DNA from: an uncultured Oscillospiraceae bacterium
GTDB lineage: Bacteria > Bacillota > Clostridia > Oscillospirales > Oscillospiraceae
NCBI GenBank assembly: GCA_944386055.1
Contig: CALWZP010000002.1
Coordinates: 1-64,000 of the forward strand
Direction of reading: 5' to 3'
DNA length: 64,000 nt
Positions 42,454-51,416 of this stretch are shown here, piece after piece; the stretch's first letter is position 1, and each line of letters begins with the position of its first letter. A program made the position numbers and the translations under genes. The notes under the pieces were generated by a model, which ran no database searches, had not been told where the DNA came from, and saw only the letters and a program-made list of their open reading frames with translations.

Positions 42454-44178
42454 ATGAGACGACAGATCACACGCATCTCGGCCGCGCTGTGTGCGCTGCT
42501 GCTCCTGGCTGGGCTGACGCCGGCGGCGGCTTCCACTTCGGACACCAGTCAGATCATCCGGGTGGGGCTGTACTATGGAACAGGGGCGCTGGCCACGGCC
42601 AACCTGGACAATGCGGACGGAAAGGGGAGCGGCCATCGCTTCGGCTATTTCCAGGAAGACGGCAGCTTTATTCAGGTTGGCAGTACGGCGGAAGAGCAGA
42701 TCAGCATGCTCAAAAGCACCAACATCTATCTGACCGCCTCCGGCACTTACTCTGAAACCGCGTCCGCCGGAGATGCCGGAGTGGTGGGCTGCTACCATCT
42801 CCAGCTGCCGGACGGCTACAGCGATTTTGACAGCGCGCAGGCCGCAGCCTCCCAGCTCAGCCAGGGCTTTGTGGCGTGGATCAACGGAACCTATCATGTG
42901 CGGTGGGGCTCCTTTGCCGATTCCCAGGAGGCACAGGCCGCCGTGGGAGAGCTTCAGACAGAGCTGGCCGGTCTGGGATGGAACACAGACGGAGTCTCTG
43001 TCTGTTGGACCACACAATATGGCGTTACAGTGACCAAGACCGGGACCACCCAGATTCTGTTTCAATTTGATGGAGAGGCGGAGGAGCTTGCCCTGGGAGT
43101 GATGCCCGATATCACCGGTGCGGCGGATGTCCAAACTTGGTTCAAAAACTATAAATACCACGGCGGCTTCCGCTATCAGCGCATCGGCGGCGGAAATCTC
43201 ACGGTGGTGAATATGGTGCCCCTGGAGACCTATGTGAAGGGGGTCATCCCCTATGAGATGAGCGGCTCGTGGCCGCTGGAGGCGCTGAAGGCCCAGGCAG
43301 TGGCGGCCCGGACCTATGCCGTGCGGAATTTGGACGGCCACGCCAGCTATCACTTTGATGTATGCAACACCACCTGCTGTCAGGCGTACTATGGCGAGGG
43401 AAACGGCTCCAGCCGCTATCCCACGGCGGTCAGCAATCAGGCGGTGGACGAGACGGCGGGAGAACTGCTGTGGTACGACGGAGAACTGGCCAGCACCAAC
43501 TTCTCTGCCAGCAACGGCGGCGGAAGTGAATCTGCAGTGAATGTGTGGGGGACGGATTATCCCTATCTGGTCGGGAAGCTGGATCCCTATGAGAGTTCCA
43601 TTGCCGACATCATCCCCGGGTATGAGTGGACGGTGACCTTTACTGCGGATGAGCTGACCGAGATCCTGAACGATCTGAACTACGGCAACAGCCAAATTGT
43701 GGACCTGGAGGTCACCCGCCGTTCGGAGACAAGGAATGTACTGGAAATACGCTTTACAGACTCTGAGGGGAAGACCTATACCTTCGCCCGGGAGCGGGTG
43801 CGTACCCTGCTGGGGCTTCGCTCCATGCGCTACGAGGTGACGGCCGGCGGTTCCGGCGGTTCCGGCTATTCCATCAATGGCGAAACTACGGTGGAGAACC
43901 TGGTTGGTCTGTACCTTATCAGCGGCAACGGAGCGACCTCTGCGATCACAGAGGAGCGGCCCTATATCATCGACGGGAGCGGCACAACGGAACGGCTTCC
44001 GGCCGGCGGCGGGAGCGGAGAGACGGACGCGGATGAGTTCACCATCACCGGGACGGGCTATGGACACCATGTGGGCATGAGCCAGTGGGGCGCCTATGCC
44101 ATGGCTCAACAGGGCTATACCTATGAGGAGATCCTCCTGTTTTATTACACCGGCACCTATCTGGGGACCGCCGGATGA
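42454..44178 (+). CDS. Secreted SpoIID/LytB-domain protein
   Basis: 574 residues. A signal peptide ([24 protein letters not shown], ~1-27) is followed by a SPOR-like stretch (~115-190), then the SpoIID/LytB domain: [20 protein letters not shown] (~252-271), [15 protein letters not shown], and the terminal [20 protein letters not shown]. SpoIID enzymes cleave peptidoglycan glycan strands denuded of stem peptides during engulfment; SPOR domains bind such strands. The start ATG 42454 is preferred to upstream in-frame ATGs at 42343 and 42442. The second hydrolase partner is not in the window. Confidence 0.88.
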   Translation: MRRQITRISAALCALLLLAGLTPAAASTSDTSQIIRVGLYYGTGALATANLDNADGKGSGHRFGYFQEDGSFIQVGSTAEEQISMLKSTNIYLTASGTYSETASAGDAGVVGCYHLQLPDGYSDFDSAQAAASQLSQGFVAWINGTYHVRWGSFADSQEAQAAVGELQTELAGLGWNTDGVSVCWTTQYGVTVTKTGTTQILFQFDGEAEELALGVMPDITGAADVQTWFKNYKYHGGFRYQRIGGGNLTVVNMVPLETYVKGVIPYEMSGSWPLEALKAQAVAARTYAVRNLDGHASYHFDVCNTTCCQAYYGEGNGSSRYPTAVSNQAVDETAGELLWYDGELASTNFSASNGGGSESAVNVWGTDYPYLVGKLDPYESSIADIIPGYEWTVTFTADELTEILNDLNYGNSQIVDLEVTRRSETRNVLEIRFTDSEGKTYTFARERVRTLLGLRSMRYEVTAGGSGGSGYSINGETTVENLVGLYLISGNGATSAITEERPYIIDGSGTTERLPAGGGSGETDADEFTITGTGYGHHVGMSQWGAYAMAQQGYTYEEILLFYYTGTYLGTAG

Positions 44179-44194
44179 AGGAGCGCAAGACGGA

Positions 44195-45217
44195 TTGAAG
44201 ACATCGGATTTTGATTATGAACTGCCTCAGGAGCTCATCGCTCAGACGCCGCTGGAGCGGCGGGACGGCTCCCGACTGATGACGCTGGACAGGGCGACCG
44301 GCAGGACTGGACACTATCATTTCTATGATCTGCCAAAATTTTTGAGACCGGGGGACTGTCTGGTGCTCAATGATTCCCGGGTGCTGCCCGCCCGGCTCAT
44401 CGGACACCGCCCCACCGGCGGGGTCTGCGAGGTGCTGCTGCTCACCGACCGGAGGGAGGGGCGCTGGGAGTGTCTGGTCCGCCCGGGGCGGAAGCTGCGC
44501 CCCGGCGCCCGGGTGATCTTCGGGGACGGACAGCTCACGGCGGAGATCGAGGCAGAGCTGGAGGACGGGAAGCGGCTGGTCCGCTTTGACTATGAGGGCA
44601 TCTTCCTGGAGATCCTGGAGCGGCTGGGAAGGATGCCACTGCCCCCGTATATCAAGGCGGAGCTTCGGGACAATGAGCGCTATCAGACGGTGTACTCCCG
44701 GGTGGTGGGCTCTGCCGCCGCGCCCACGGCCGGGCTCCATTTTACCCCGAAGCTGCTGGGACAGATCCGGGAGATGGGGGTACGGGAGTGTTATGTGACG
44801 CTTCATGTGGGACTTGGTACCTTCCGCCCGGTGAAGGCGGAGGACATCAGTGACCACGAGATGCACGCGGAATTCTGCCAGATCAGCCGGGAGACGGCGG
44901 AGACCATCAATGAGACCAAGCGCCGGGGCGGCCGGGTGATCTGCGTGGGCACCACCTCCTGCCGCACCATCGAGTCCTTTGCTGCGGAGGACGGGACTTT
45001 GAAGGAGTCGTCCGGCTGGACCAATATCTTCATCTATCCCGGCTACCGCTTCAAGGTGCTGGATGGACTGGTCACCAACTTCCACCTGCCCGAGAGCACC
45101 CTCATCATGCTGGTGTCCGCCCTGGCGGGGCGGGAGCATGTCCTGGCCGCCTATGAGGAGGCGGTGCGGGAGCGCTACCGTTTCTTCTCCTTCGGCGACG
45201 CCATGTTCATCTCCTGA
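44195..45217 (+). CDS. queA: S-adenosylmethionine:tRNA ribosyltransferase-isomerase
   Basis: Transfers the ribosyl of SAM to preQ1 in tRNA, forming epoxyqueuosine. 340 residues: [21 protein letters not shown] start, GCS/CVLND-like [13 protein letters not shown] (~53-65), [10 protein letters not shown] and [16 protein letters not shown] 44195 (AAGGAG 44178-44183 upstream) is used; no in-frame ATG fits. The gene starts 17 bases after the SpoIID-domain gene. Pairs with tgt downstream. Confidence 0.95.
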   Translation: MKTSDFDYELPQELIAQTPLERRDGSRLMTLDRATGRTGHYHFYDLPKFLRPGDCLVLNDSRVLPARLIGHRPTGGVCEVLLLTDRREGRWECLVRPGRKLRPGARVIFGDGQLTAEIEAELEDGKRLVRFDYEGIFLEILERLGRMPLPPYIKAELRDNERYQTVYSRVVGSAAAPTAGLHFTPKLLGQIREMGVRECYVTLHVGLGTFRPVKAEDISDHEMHAEFCQISRETAETINETKRRGGRVICVGTTSCRTIESFAAEDGTLKESSGWTNIFIYPGYRFKVLDGLVTNFHLPESTLIMLVSALAGREHVLAAYEEAVRERYRFFSFGDAMFIS

Positions 45218-45230
45218 GGAGGGAAGCGTG

Positions 45231-45746
45231 ATGGAAGTGACGCTGCGGCCCTGGAGACCGGAGGATGCGGAGTTTGCGGCCCAATACGCCGACGACCGGG
45301 AGATCGCCCGCTGGCTGCGGGACATCTTTCCCCACCCCTACGCCAGACAGGACGCGGAAAATTTTGTCCGCGCCTGTCTGGCGGCAGACGAGGAGCATGA
45401 GCTGCTCCGGGTGGTGGAGCTGGACGGACAGCCCGCGGGCAGCATCGCCCTGACCAGGGGGACGGATGTGTACCGGATGGGCGGGGAGCTGGGATACTGG
45501 CTGGGCCGGCCCTTCTGGGGCCGGGGCGCGATGACCGAGACGGTCAAACAGATGTGCCGGCTGGGTTTTGCCTGTTGGGACATCGTGCGCATTTTTGCCC
45601 AGCCCTTCGCGGACAACCTGGCATCCCGCCGGGTGCTGGAGAAGGCGGGCTTTTCCCTGGAGGGCGTGCTGCGGCAGAGCGTGTGCAAGTGGGGCCGGCT
45701 GCAGGACAGCTGTATCTACGCCCTGCTGAGAGAGGAGAGCGTTTGA
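45231..45746 (+). CDS. GNAT-family N-acetyltransferase (RimJ-type)
   Basis: 171 residues. MEVTLRPWRPEDAEFAAQYADD start, acetyl-CoA-binding region ELGYWLGRPFWGRGAMTETV (~86-105) and the RimJ/RimL-type ending NLASRRVLEKAGFSLEGVLRQ. Probably acetylates a small molecule or protein N-terminus. ATG 45231 follows GAGGAGGGAAGC. Tucked between queA and tgt with small gaps, so co-transcribed. Confidence 0.9.
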   Translation: MEVTLRPWRPEDAEFAAQYADDREIARWLRDIFPHPYARQDAENFVRACLAADEEHELLRVVELDGQPAGSIALTRGTDVYRMGGELGYWLGRPFWGRGAMTETVKQMCRLGFACWDIVRIFAQPFADNLASRRVLEKAGFSLEGVLRQSVCKWGRLQDSCIYALLREESV

Positions 45747-45747
45747 G

Positions 45748-45999
45748 ATGGAGCTGGAAAAGATGTCCAACCTGGGGCCTGTGCTGGCGGGGCGGCTGCG
45801 TCAGGCCGGCATCCCGGATGGGGAAACCCTCCAGGCGGTGGGGAGCGAAGCGGCCTTCCTCCACCTGCGGGCGCAGGACCCCACGGTCTGCTTCCACATG
45901 CTGACGGCCATCGAGGGCGCTGTGGAGGGCGTCCGGAAGACGCAGCTCAGCCCGGCGCGCCGGGCTGAGCTGAGGACCTTTTTTGATTCATTGAAGTGA
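45748..45999 (+). CDS. TfoX/Sxy C-terminal-domain protein
   Basis: 83-residue protein equal to the C-terminal domain of TfoX/Sxy (MSNLGPVLAGRLRQAGIPDGETL; FHMLTAIEGAVEGVR), a helix-hairpin-like fold. The N-terminal TfoX domain is missing, a common stand-alone form in Firmicutes. Role unknown. ATG 45748 overlaps the upstream stop region by one base gap, GAGAGGAGAG upstream. Confidence 0.88.
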   Translation: MELEKMSNLGPVLAGRLRQAGIPDGETLQAVGSEAAFLHLRAQDPTVCFHMLTAIEGAVEGVRKTQLSPARRAELRTFFDSLK

Positions 46000-46010
46000 G
46001 GAGTTTTTCT

Positions 46011-47147
46011 GTGTTTCAGATCATCAAGCAGGAGGGGGCGGCCCGGCGGGGCGTGTTCACCTGCCCCCACGGGACGGTGCAGACCCCGGTATTCATGAAT
46101 GTGGGCACCCAGGGGGCCATCAAGGGGGCGGTGTCCGCCCGGGATCTGAGGGAGATCGGCTGCCAGGTGGAGCTGTCCAACACCTATCATCTCCACCTGC
46201 GCCCGGGAGACGAGGTGGTGCGCCAGCTGGGGGGGCTGCACAGGTTCATGGGGTGGGACGGCCCCATGCTCACCGACAGCGGCGGCTTCCAGGTGTTCTC
46301 CCTGTCCGGACTGCGGAAGATCACCGAGGAGGGGGTCACCTTCGCCTCCCACATCGACGGGCGGCGCATCTTCATGGGCCCCGAGGAGTCCATGCGCATC
46401 CAGTCCAACCTGGGCAGCGACATCGCCATGGCCTTCGATGAGTGCATCGAGAACCCCTCTCCCAGGGATTATGTCCAGCGCTCCTGCGACCGCACTGCCC
46501 GCTGGCTGGAACGCTGTAAGGTGGAGCACGACCGGCTGAATGCCCAGCCGGGGACGGTGAACCCCGGGCAGATGCTCTTTGGCATCGACCAGGGGGGAAC
46601 CTATCCCGACATCCGGGTGGCCCACATGGAGCAGATCGCCCAGATGGACTGTGACGGCTATGCCATCGGCGGCCTGGCGGTAGGGGAACCCACCGAGGTG
46701 ATGTATGAGATCATCGAGGCGGTGGAGCCCCACATGCCACGGGAGAAGCCGCGGTATCTCATGGGAGTGGGCACCCCCTCCAACATCATCGAGGCGGTGG
46801 CCCGGGGCATCGACTTCTTCGACTGCGTCATGCCCGCCCGCAACGCCCGCCACGGCAAGCTGTTCACCTGGAACGGCACCCTCAACATCAAAAACGAGCG
46901 CTTCAAGCTGGACGACCGGCCCATCGACCCGGGATGCAGCTGCCCCGCATGCCGGATGTTCTCCCGGGCCTATCTCCGCCATCTGTTCGTGGCCGGGGAG
47001 ATGCTGGCTATGCGTCTGGCGGTGCTGCATAACCTCTATTTTTATAACGAGCTGATGTCCAGGATCCGGCAGGCCCTGGACGATGGGACATTTGTCCAGT
47101 TCCGGGCGGAGTACAGCGGACGCCTGGGGAAAGTCTGCGAACTTTGA
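46011..47147 (+). CDS. tgt: Queuine/preQ1 tRNA-ribosyltransferase
   Basis: Exchanges G34 for preQ1 in GUN anticodon tRNAs. 378 residues with the catalytic Asp region LTDSGGFQVFSL (~83-94), FFDCVMPARNARHG and the zinc site CSCPACRMFSRAYLRHLF (~304-321). GTG 46011 is the start with GAGGAG (45998-46003) seven bases upstream; the in-frame GTG 45996 overlaps the upstream stop. Works with queA five genes' length away. Confidence 0.95.
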   Translation: MFQIIKQEGAARRGVFTCPHGTVQTPVFMNVGTQGAIKGAVSARDLREIGCQVELSNTYHLHLRPGDEVVRQLGGLHRFMGWDGPMLTDSGGFQVFSLSGLRKITEEGVTFASHIDGRRIFMGPEESMRIQSNLGSDIAMAFDECIENPSPRDYVQRSCDRTARWLERCKVEHDRLNAQPGTVNPGQMLFGIDQGGTYPDIRVAHMEQIAQMDCDGYAIGGLAVGEPTEVMYEIIEAVEPHMPREKPRYLMGVGTPSNIIEAVARGIDFFDCVMPARNARHGKLFTWNGTLNIKNERFKLDDRPIDPGCSCPACRMFSRAYLRHLFVAGEMLAMRLAVLHNLYFYNELMSRIRQALDDGTFVQFRAEYSGRLGKVCEL

Positions 47148-47155
47148 CAAACCAC

Positions 47156-47184
47156 TTGCAAAAAGTGGGGAAGGACGGTATAAT
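47156..47184 (+). promoter_or_regulatory. Candidate sigma-A promoter of yajC
   Basis: TTGCAA (47156-47161), 17-bp gap, TATAAT (47179-47184), about 55 bases before yajC. Confidence 0.65.
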
Positions 47185-47239
47185 ACTCCCTGCAACGCTT
47201 CGCGTGAATACAATTCGAGAAATTTGGAGGTAGTTTGTT

Positions 47240-47530
47240 TTGGGCGACATGGGATACAGTATCATTATGATCCTTGTGATGGTGGCGATCGTCTATTTCC
47301 TGATGATCCGCCCCGAGAGCAAGCGGAAGAAGGCGGCGCAGCAGCTGCGGGATTCCCTGGCGGTGGGGGACGAGATCACCACTATCGGCGGCATCACCGG
47401 GACCATCTGCGCCGTGAAGGAGAATACCATCGTCTTTGAGACCGGCGCGGACCGCGTCCGTCTGGAGGTCACCAAATGGGCTATCTCCACCAAGGGGACC
47501 CAGGCTGCGGAGACCCCTGCGAAGCAGTGA
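47240..47530 (+). CDS. yajC: Preprotein translocase subunit YajC
   Basis: 96-residue single-pass accessory subunit of the SecYEG-SecDF translocase. One membrane segment (IIMILVMVAIVYFLMIRPE, ~8-26) and a small cytoplasmic domain (LAVGDEITTIGGITGTICAVKENTI). TTG 47240 has GGAGG nine bases upstream; ATG 47249 is too far. secD/secF are not adjacent, unlike many Firmicutes. Ends in a strong hairpin. Confidence 0.94.
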   Translation: MGDMGYSIIMILVMVAIVYFLMIRPESKRKKAAQQLRDSLAVGDEITTIGGITGTICAVKENTIVFETGADRVRLEVTKWAISTKGTQAAETPAKQ

Positions 47531-47550
47531 GAAAAACAGCATGAATTCAC

Positions 47551-47599
47551 TCCCTCCTGCATACGGTTGGAACAGAACCGTATGCAGGAGGGAATTTTT
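47551..47599 (+). terminator. 18-bp hairpin with T-run, also covering the next ribosome site
   Basis: TCCCTCCTGCATACGGTT (47551-47568) pairs perfectly with 47576-47593, then TTTTT (47595-47599). The right arm holds the GCAGGAGGG ribosome site of the gene starting at 47600. It therefore ends yajC transcripts and, in any read-through RNA, hides the downstream ribosome site. Confidence 0.8.
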
Positions 47600-48007
47600 A
47601 TGGGAAAAGGGAAGGAGTCGCCCCAGCCTCTGGTGATAAGGACTGCGCTGGGGGTAAGCGCCGGCGCGGTGATCGCACTGGTGATCTGTCTTGGGCTTTT
47701 GGCCATCGCGGCCGCGGGAATTGCCCGGGGGTGGCTTGCGGAGGATTGGAGCGGCCGCATCACAGTGGCCGCCGCTCTTGTGGGCGCCTTCATAGGAGGA
47801 GTATGCGGCCAGCGCTGGTACCGCCATCCGCTGGTGGGGCTGGGGAGCGGCCTGGTATTGTGCCTGATTCTGCTGGCAGTGGGTGCGCTGCTTCTGGACT
47901 CCCTGCCCACCGGAGGCGAGGGACTGGGTGTGTTGCTGGCCGCAGCGGTGGGCGGCGGCCTTGCCGGTCTGGCGGCGCGGCCCCGGCGGAAGAAGAAGCG
48001 GCGCTGA
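47600..48007 (+). CDS. TIGR04086-family membrane protein
   Basis: 135 residues with about four membrane segments (17-45, 56-74, 80-103, 110-127) and a basic tail (RPRRKKKRR). This matches the TIGR04086 family of Clostridial/Bacillus four-segment proteins, often next to yajC, of unknown function. ATG 47600 is set by GCAGGAGGG; that site lies inside the preceding hairpin. The in-frame start at 47567 is not needed. Confidence 0.8.
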   Translation: MGKGKESPQPLVIRTALGVSAGAVIALVICLGLLAIAAAGIARGWLAEDWSGRITVAAALVGAFIGGVCGQRWYRHPLVGLGSGLVLCLILLAVGALLLDSLPTGGEGLGVLLAAAVGGGLAGLAARPRRKKKRR

Positions 48008-48458
48008 GGGGTTCTGCAAGCTATTTACATAAATTTTCTCCCCATTTCGGTGCCCTGCGCTGGGCGCTGAAGTGGGGGGCGATGGGGGCACAAAAGGGGA
48101 ATTGTCTATTTTGACGATTGCTGGAGCGAATACAAATAGTATAATTACAAAGCGTAATCGGCGCTTTAACAGCGGCATAAAAAATAAATCTTGCGCCCGC
48201 CAAACACAAGATGCACAAGATATAGAAAGACTTGGAGAAGGGGAAGGCATAACCAAACAGGTTACCTCGCGCGTTTACATAATTTTGTTGACATAACAAA
48301 TGGACATAATTGACAAAATTTCGCCATTTGGGCTGCGGACTATTGCCAGAACCCCGGAGAAGATGTATAGTGTGCTTACTGATTCCGTGTCCCCGCTGGT
48401 GTGGGGACACAGTCTATTTCACTCCTCGGCCACATAGACTGTGCGTGAGGTGACGGGA
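48008..48458. other. AT-rich non-coding stretch, 451 bases
   Basis: No convincing ORF on either strand. It begins with a GC-rich imperfect hairpin (48039-48078, CCCCATTTCGGTGCCC with a pairing arm), then ~250 bases of AT-rich DNA with several TTGACA and TATAAT-like boxes (for example 48128-48155), and ends in the leader of the spoIIM-like gene with a GTGTCCCC/GGGGACAC hairpin (48387-48410). May hold a small RNA or decayed DNA. Confidence 0.5.
48343..48371 (+). promoter_or_regulatory. Candidate sigma-A promoter of spoIIM-like/xerD
   Basis: TTGCCA (48343-48348), 17-bp gap, TATAGT (48366-48371), ~88 bases before the start at 48459. Confidence 0.6.
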
Positions 48459-49085
48459 ATGGACATGCGGGAGATCAGACAGCCGAGGGAACAGATCCGT
48501 TCTGCCTGGGGCGCGGCGGCGTTGGTCGCCGCCCCGTTTCTTCTGGGGGGGCTGCTGGGGATCTTTGCCTGCCAGGGGGCGGCTGCCGGTGGAAGCGGCG
48601 CGCTGGCCGATTACATCGGTGCATATGTCCAGGCTTCTCTGGAGGGGGAGAGCGCCGGCCCCGGCTTTCTGTTCCTCCTGTGGGAAAACCTGCGTTATCC
48701 GTTGGCGGCGCTGATCCTGGGCTTTACTGCGCTGGGGCTGGTGGGACTGCCGGCGCTGCTTTTCCTGCGGGGATTTTTGGCGGCCTTTGCTTTGACCGCG
48801 TTTACCGCGGTCTATGGCGCTGTGGGACCGCCGCTGGGGTTTCTGCTGATGGGGGTTTCCGATCTGGTGTCCATCCCTGCGCTGTTCCTTTTGGGGGTGG
48901 AGGGGATGGGGACCGCCGGACAAATGCTGACCTGCCTGACCCAGGGGCGGCGGCCGGCGGGTGTGTTTTCGCCGCAGCACTGGATCTGTTCTGCAGGAGC
49001 AATAGGAGCTGTCATGCTGTGGAGCGGAGCTGTCAGCCTGATGCATCCAGTGCTGATCTCCCTGGCGGCGAAGCTGGTAACTTGA
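48459..49085 (+). CDS. spoIIM: SpoIIM-like stage II sporulation membrane protein
   Basis: 208 residues with five or six membrane segments and the SpoIIM-like core ENLRYPLAALILGFTALGLVGLPALLFLRGF. SpoIIM works with SpoIID and SpoIIP in peptidoglycan remodelling during engulfment. Similarity is loose, so the call rests partly on topology and on the spoIIM-xerD adjacency common in Firmicutes. ATG 48459 has GAGGTGA seven bases upstream; GTG 48441 is the alternative. Confidence 0.75.
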   Translation: MDMREIRQPREQIRSAWGAAALVAAPFLLGGLLGIFACQGAAAGGSGALADYIGAYVQASLEGESAGPGFLFLLWENLRYPLAALILGFTALGLVGLPALLFLRGFLAAFALTAFTAVYGAVGPPLGFLLMGVSDLVSIPALFLLGVEGMGTAGQMLTCLTQGRRPAGVFSPQHWICSAGAIGAVMLWSGAVSLMHPVLISLAAKLVT

Positions 49086-49104
49086 TGAGAGAGGAGGGGC
49101 GTTC

Positions 49105-49983
49105 TTGGACTATCTGAGTGAATACCGGACTTATCTTCGAGATGAAAAGGGCGCCTCGGACAATACGCTCAGTTCCTATCTCCGGGATATGCGGCAGTTT
49201 ACGGACTATGTGGAGGAGAGGGGGATCTCCCTCCGACAGGTGATTCGAACGGACATCGAGCATTATGAAAAGTATCTGACGCTGAAGGGGAAGTCCGCCT
49301 CCACGGTGACCCGTGCTGCGGCTTCCATCAAGTCCTTTTATAATTTCATGCTTGCCAAGGGACAGATCAGCAGCAACCCGGCCAAGGGAATTGCGCCGAC
49401 CCGGGTGGAGCGCAAACTGCCCCAGATCCTTACCAGCAAAGAGGTGGAGCTTTTATTGGCCCAGCCGGAGTGCACCGACCTGAAGGGCTTTCGGGACCGG
49501 GCGATGCTGGAGCTGCTCTACGCCACCGGCATCCGGGTCAGCGAGCTGATCGGACTGAATGTGAATGACCTGAATCTGAGCGTGGGGATGCTGCGCTGCA
49601 TCAGCAAGGGGAAAGAGCGGCTGATTCCCCTGTACCCCGCAGCGGTGCGGGCGCTGTCCGATTATGTGGAGCGGGTGCGCCCTCAGATGATTGACGACCC
49701 GGGCGAGACCGCGCTGTTTGTCAATGTCAGCGGTGAACGGATGTCCCGCCAGGGATTTTGGAAGCTCATCAAGCACTATCAGGAAAAGGCGGGGATCCAG
49801 AAGGAGATTACGCCTCATACCCTGCGCCACTCCTTTGCGGCCCACCTGCTGGAGAACGGGGCGGATCTGCAGTCCATCCAGGAGATGCTGGGACATGTGG
49901 ACATCTCGTCCACCCAGATTTACTCCCAGCTGGTGAATCAAAAATTGAAGCAGGTGTACAACAAAGCGCATCCCCGGGCATAG
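49105..49983 (+). CDS. xerD: Tyrosine recombinase XerD
   Basis: Resolves chromosome dimers at dif with XerC. 292 residues: SAM-like N-terminal domain (YLSEYRTYLRDEKGASDNTLSSY), catalytic domain with Arg in ELLYATGIRVSELIGL, HTLRHSFAAHLLENGADLQS, and the nucleophile Tyr in LGHVDISSTQIYSQL (~265-279). TTG 49105 follows GAGAGGAGGGGCG. A chromosomal housekeeping recombinase, not a sign of a mobile element. Confidence 0.95.
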   Translation: MDYLSEYRTYLRDEKGASDNTLSSYLRDMRQFTDYVEERGISLRQVIRTDIEHYEKYLTLKGKSASTVTRAAASIKSFYNFMLAKGQISSNPAKGIAPTRVERKLPQILTSKEVELLLAQPECTDLKGFRDRAMLELLYATGIRVSELIGLNVNDLNLSVGMLRCISKGKERLIPLYPAAVRALSDYVERVRPQMIDDPGETALFVNVSGERMSRQGFWKLIKHYQEKAGIQKEITPHTLRHSFAAHLLENGADLQSIQEMLGHVDISSTQIYSQLVNQKLKQVYNKAHPRA

Positions 49984-50027
49984 AATAACAGTGTCATGGG
50001 ATGATGGATGTTCCTCCTTACACGAAA

Positions 50028-50071
50028 GGACGGCGGGCCCGGAATACAAGTTCCGGACCCGCCGTCCTTTT
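50028..50071. terminator. Bidirectional terminator between xerD and ridA
   Basis: GGACGGCGGG (50028-50037) pairs with CCCGCCGTCC (50058-50067), inner CCGGAA/TTCCGG; TTTT after the right arm. Confidence 0.85.
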
Positions 50072-50077
50072 GCGGGG

Positions 50078-50455
50078 TCATCGGCAGGCGATCAGTTCCA
50101 TCTCCATGCGCGCGCCTCCCGGCAGAGCCGCCACCTGAACACAGGAACGGGCGGGCGGGTCCTGGGGAAACCGCTGGGCGTAAATTTCGTTGACCACTGA
50201 GAAGTCGGCCAGATCGGTCAGAAACACAGTGGTCTTTACCACATTGGCAAAGGTCATTTCATTGGCGTGAAGCACAGCCTCTAAATTGTCCAGAACCTGC
50301 CGGGCCTGTATCTCGATGGAGTCTCCCGCCAGCTTTCCCGTCCTGGGATCCAGCGGGATCTGGCCGGAGGTGAACAGAAAATCTCCCGCGGCCACCGCGT
50401 GGGAATAGGGGCCGATGGCGGCCGGGGCATTTTGCGCCTGAATGGTTTGCTTCAT
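50078..50455 (-). CDS. ridA: RidA-family enamine/imine deaminase
   Basis: Hydrolyses reactive 2-aminoacrylate-type imines. 125 residues with the family order: NAPAAIGPYSHAV (~9-21), LFTSGQIPLDP and the active Arg in PPARSCVQVAALPGGARMEME. ATG 50455 follows GGGAGTGATC; ATG 50458 is equally possible. Alone on the minus strand. Confidence 0.95.
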   Translation of the reverse strand: MKQTIQAQNAPAAIGPYSHAVAAGDFLFTSGQIPLDPRTGKLAGDSIEIQARQVLDNLEAVLHANEMTFANVVKTTVFLTDLADFSVVNEIYAQRFPQDPPARSCVQVAALPGGARMEMELIACR

Positions 50456-50479
50456 CATGATCACTCCCTTTCCCTTCCC

Positions 50480-50507
50480 ATTATATCGGGATCCCATGGA
50501 AAAGCAA
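50480..50507 (-). promoter_or_regulatory. Sigma-A promoter of ridA
   Basis: On the minus strand TTGCTT (50507-50502), 16-bp gap, TATAAT (50485-50480), ~25 bases before ridA. Confidence 0.65.
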
Positions 50508-50519
50508 GTGAAATCGACA

Positions 50520-50548
50520 TTGCACCCCGGAGAGGGATGTGCTACAAT
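50520..50548 (+). promoter_or_regulatory. Sigma-A promoter of the ruvCAB region
   Basis: TTGCAC (50520-50525), 17-bp gap, TACAAT (50543-50548), divergent from the ridA promoter and 88 bases before the 82-aa gene. Confidence 0.65.
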
Positions 50549-50635
50549 AGATCTGCAATGCCGCGATGGACCAGGCCTGCCCTGAGAAAGTCAGAGCATG
50601 GCCTGTGACGGTATGCCGAACAGGGAGGGTGCGCC

Positions 50636-50884
50636 ATGAATCAATATGTGAACACCGAGCCGTTTTTTCAGTGGTACAGCTCCGTGACCAAAGAGAAGTC
50701 CTTCTCCCGGGAGCAGGTGCTCCAGCAGGTATTTCTCCAGTTCAGCCAGACCCGCCGGGAGGAGTTTGAACTGCCCGCTGCACAGACGAAAAGCGGCCGC
50801 CCGGAGCGTTATCCCTTCCGGTTCGAGCATCTGAACTGCTGCGGCGCGGACAGAATCATCATCAGCTTTTCCAATCCGGAGTAG
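50636..50884 (+). CDS. Small hypothetical protein ahead of ruvC
   Basis: 82 residues, MNQYVNTEPFFQWYSSVTKEKSF.., soluble and charged, no signal or membrane segment. GGGAGGGTGCGCC precedes ATG 50636, a good ribosome site, so it is a real gene. Only ten bases separate its stop from ruvC. No family recognised; a function with ruvC is guesswork. Confidence 0.75.
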   Translation: MNQYVNTEPFFQWYSSVTKEKSFSREQVLQQVFLQFSQTRREEFELPAAQTKSGRPERYPFRFEHLNCCGADRIIISFSNPE

Positions 50885-50894
50885 GAGTTCTGCC

Positions 50895-51416
50895 TTGAAG
50901 ATCCTTGGTATCGATCCGGGGTTTGCCATCGTGGGCTTCGGGCTGGTGCGCGCAGAAGGCGGCCGGCCTGCGGCGGTGTGCTGCGGGGCGATCAACACCC
51001 CTGCGGGGCTTCCGCTCCCCGCCCGTCTGGTGCAGATCGCCGACGATTTGGAGAGCCTTCTTGCCCGCTTCCAGCCGGACGCGCTGGCGGTGGAGGAGCT
51101 GTTCTTCAACACCAATGTGACCACCGGTATCGGGGTGGCCCAGGCCCGGGGGGTCATTTTGATGACTGCTCAGCGGCAGGGGGTGCCAATCTTTGAGTAT
51201 ACCCCCTCCCAGGTGAAGCAGGCGGTGGTGGGATATGGGAAAGCGGAAAAGAGACAGGTCATGGAGATGACCCGGCGGCTGCTGAACCTGAAGGAGCTGC
51301 CAAAGCCGGACGACGCCGCGGACGCGCTGGCCGTGGCGCTTTGTCATGCCCGCTCGGCGACCAGCCTGCTGAATGTTGAGCGGAAACTTGACTCCAGCAG
51401 ATATGACACGAGATAG
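50895..51416 (+). CDS. ruvC: Holliday junction endonuclease RuvC
   Basis: Cuts Holliday junctions symmetrically. 173 residues with GIDPGFAIVGFG (5-16; catalytic Asp7), VEELFFNTN (~66-74; Glu) and the C-terminal PDDAADALAVALCHA (Asp pair). TTG 50895 has AGGAG eight bases upstream and gives the canonical MKILGIDPG start. Confidence 0.95.
   Translation: MKILGIDPGFAIVGFGLVRAEGGRPAAVCCGAINTPAGLPLPARLVQIADDLESLLARFQPDALAVEELFFNTNVTTGIGVAQARGVILMTAQRQGVPIFEYTPSQVKQAVVGYGKAEKRQVMEMTRRLLNLKELPKPDDAADALAVALCHARSATSLLNVERKLDSSRYDTR

Noticed and set aside
47144-47184. TTGACA at 47144-47149 as -35 of yajC
   Set aside because: 29 bases from TATAAT, too far; TTGCAA at 47156 with a 17-bp gap fits.
48072-48296. 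74-residue ORF in the AT-rich gap
   Set aside because: No ribosome site, starts in a hairpin, composition not protein-like; treated as non-coding.
49105-49983. Tyrosine recombinase as sign of a mobile element
   Set aside because: Matches housekeeping XerD beside a spoIIM-like gene, no excisionase or att repeats nearby.
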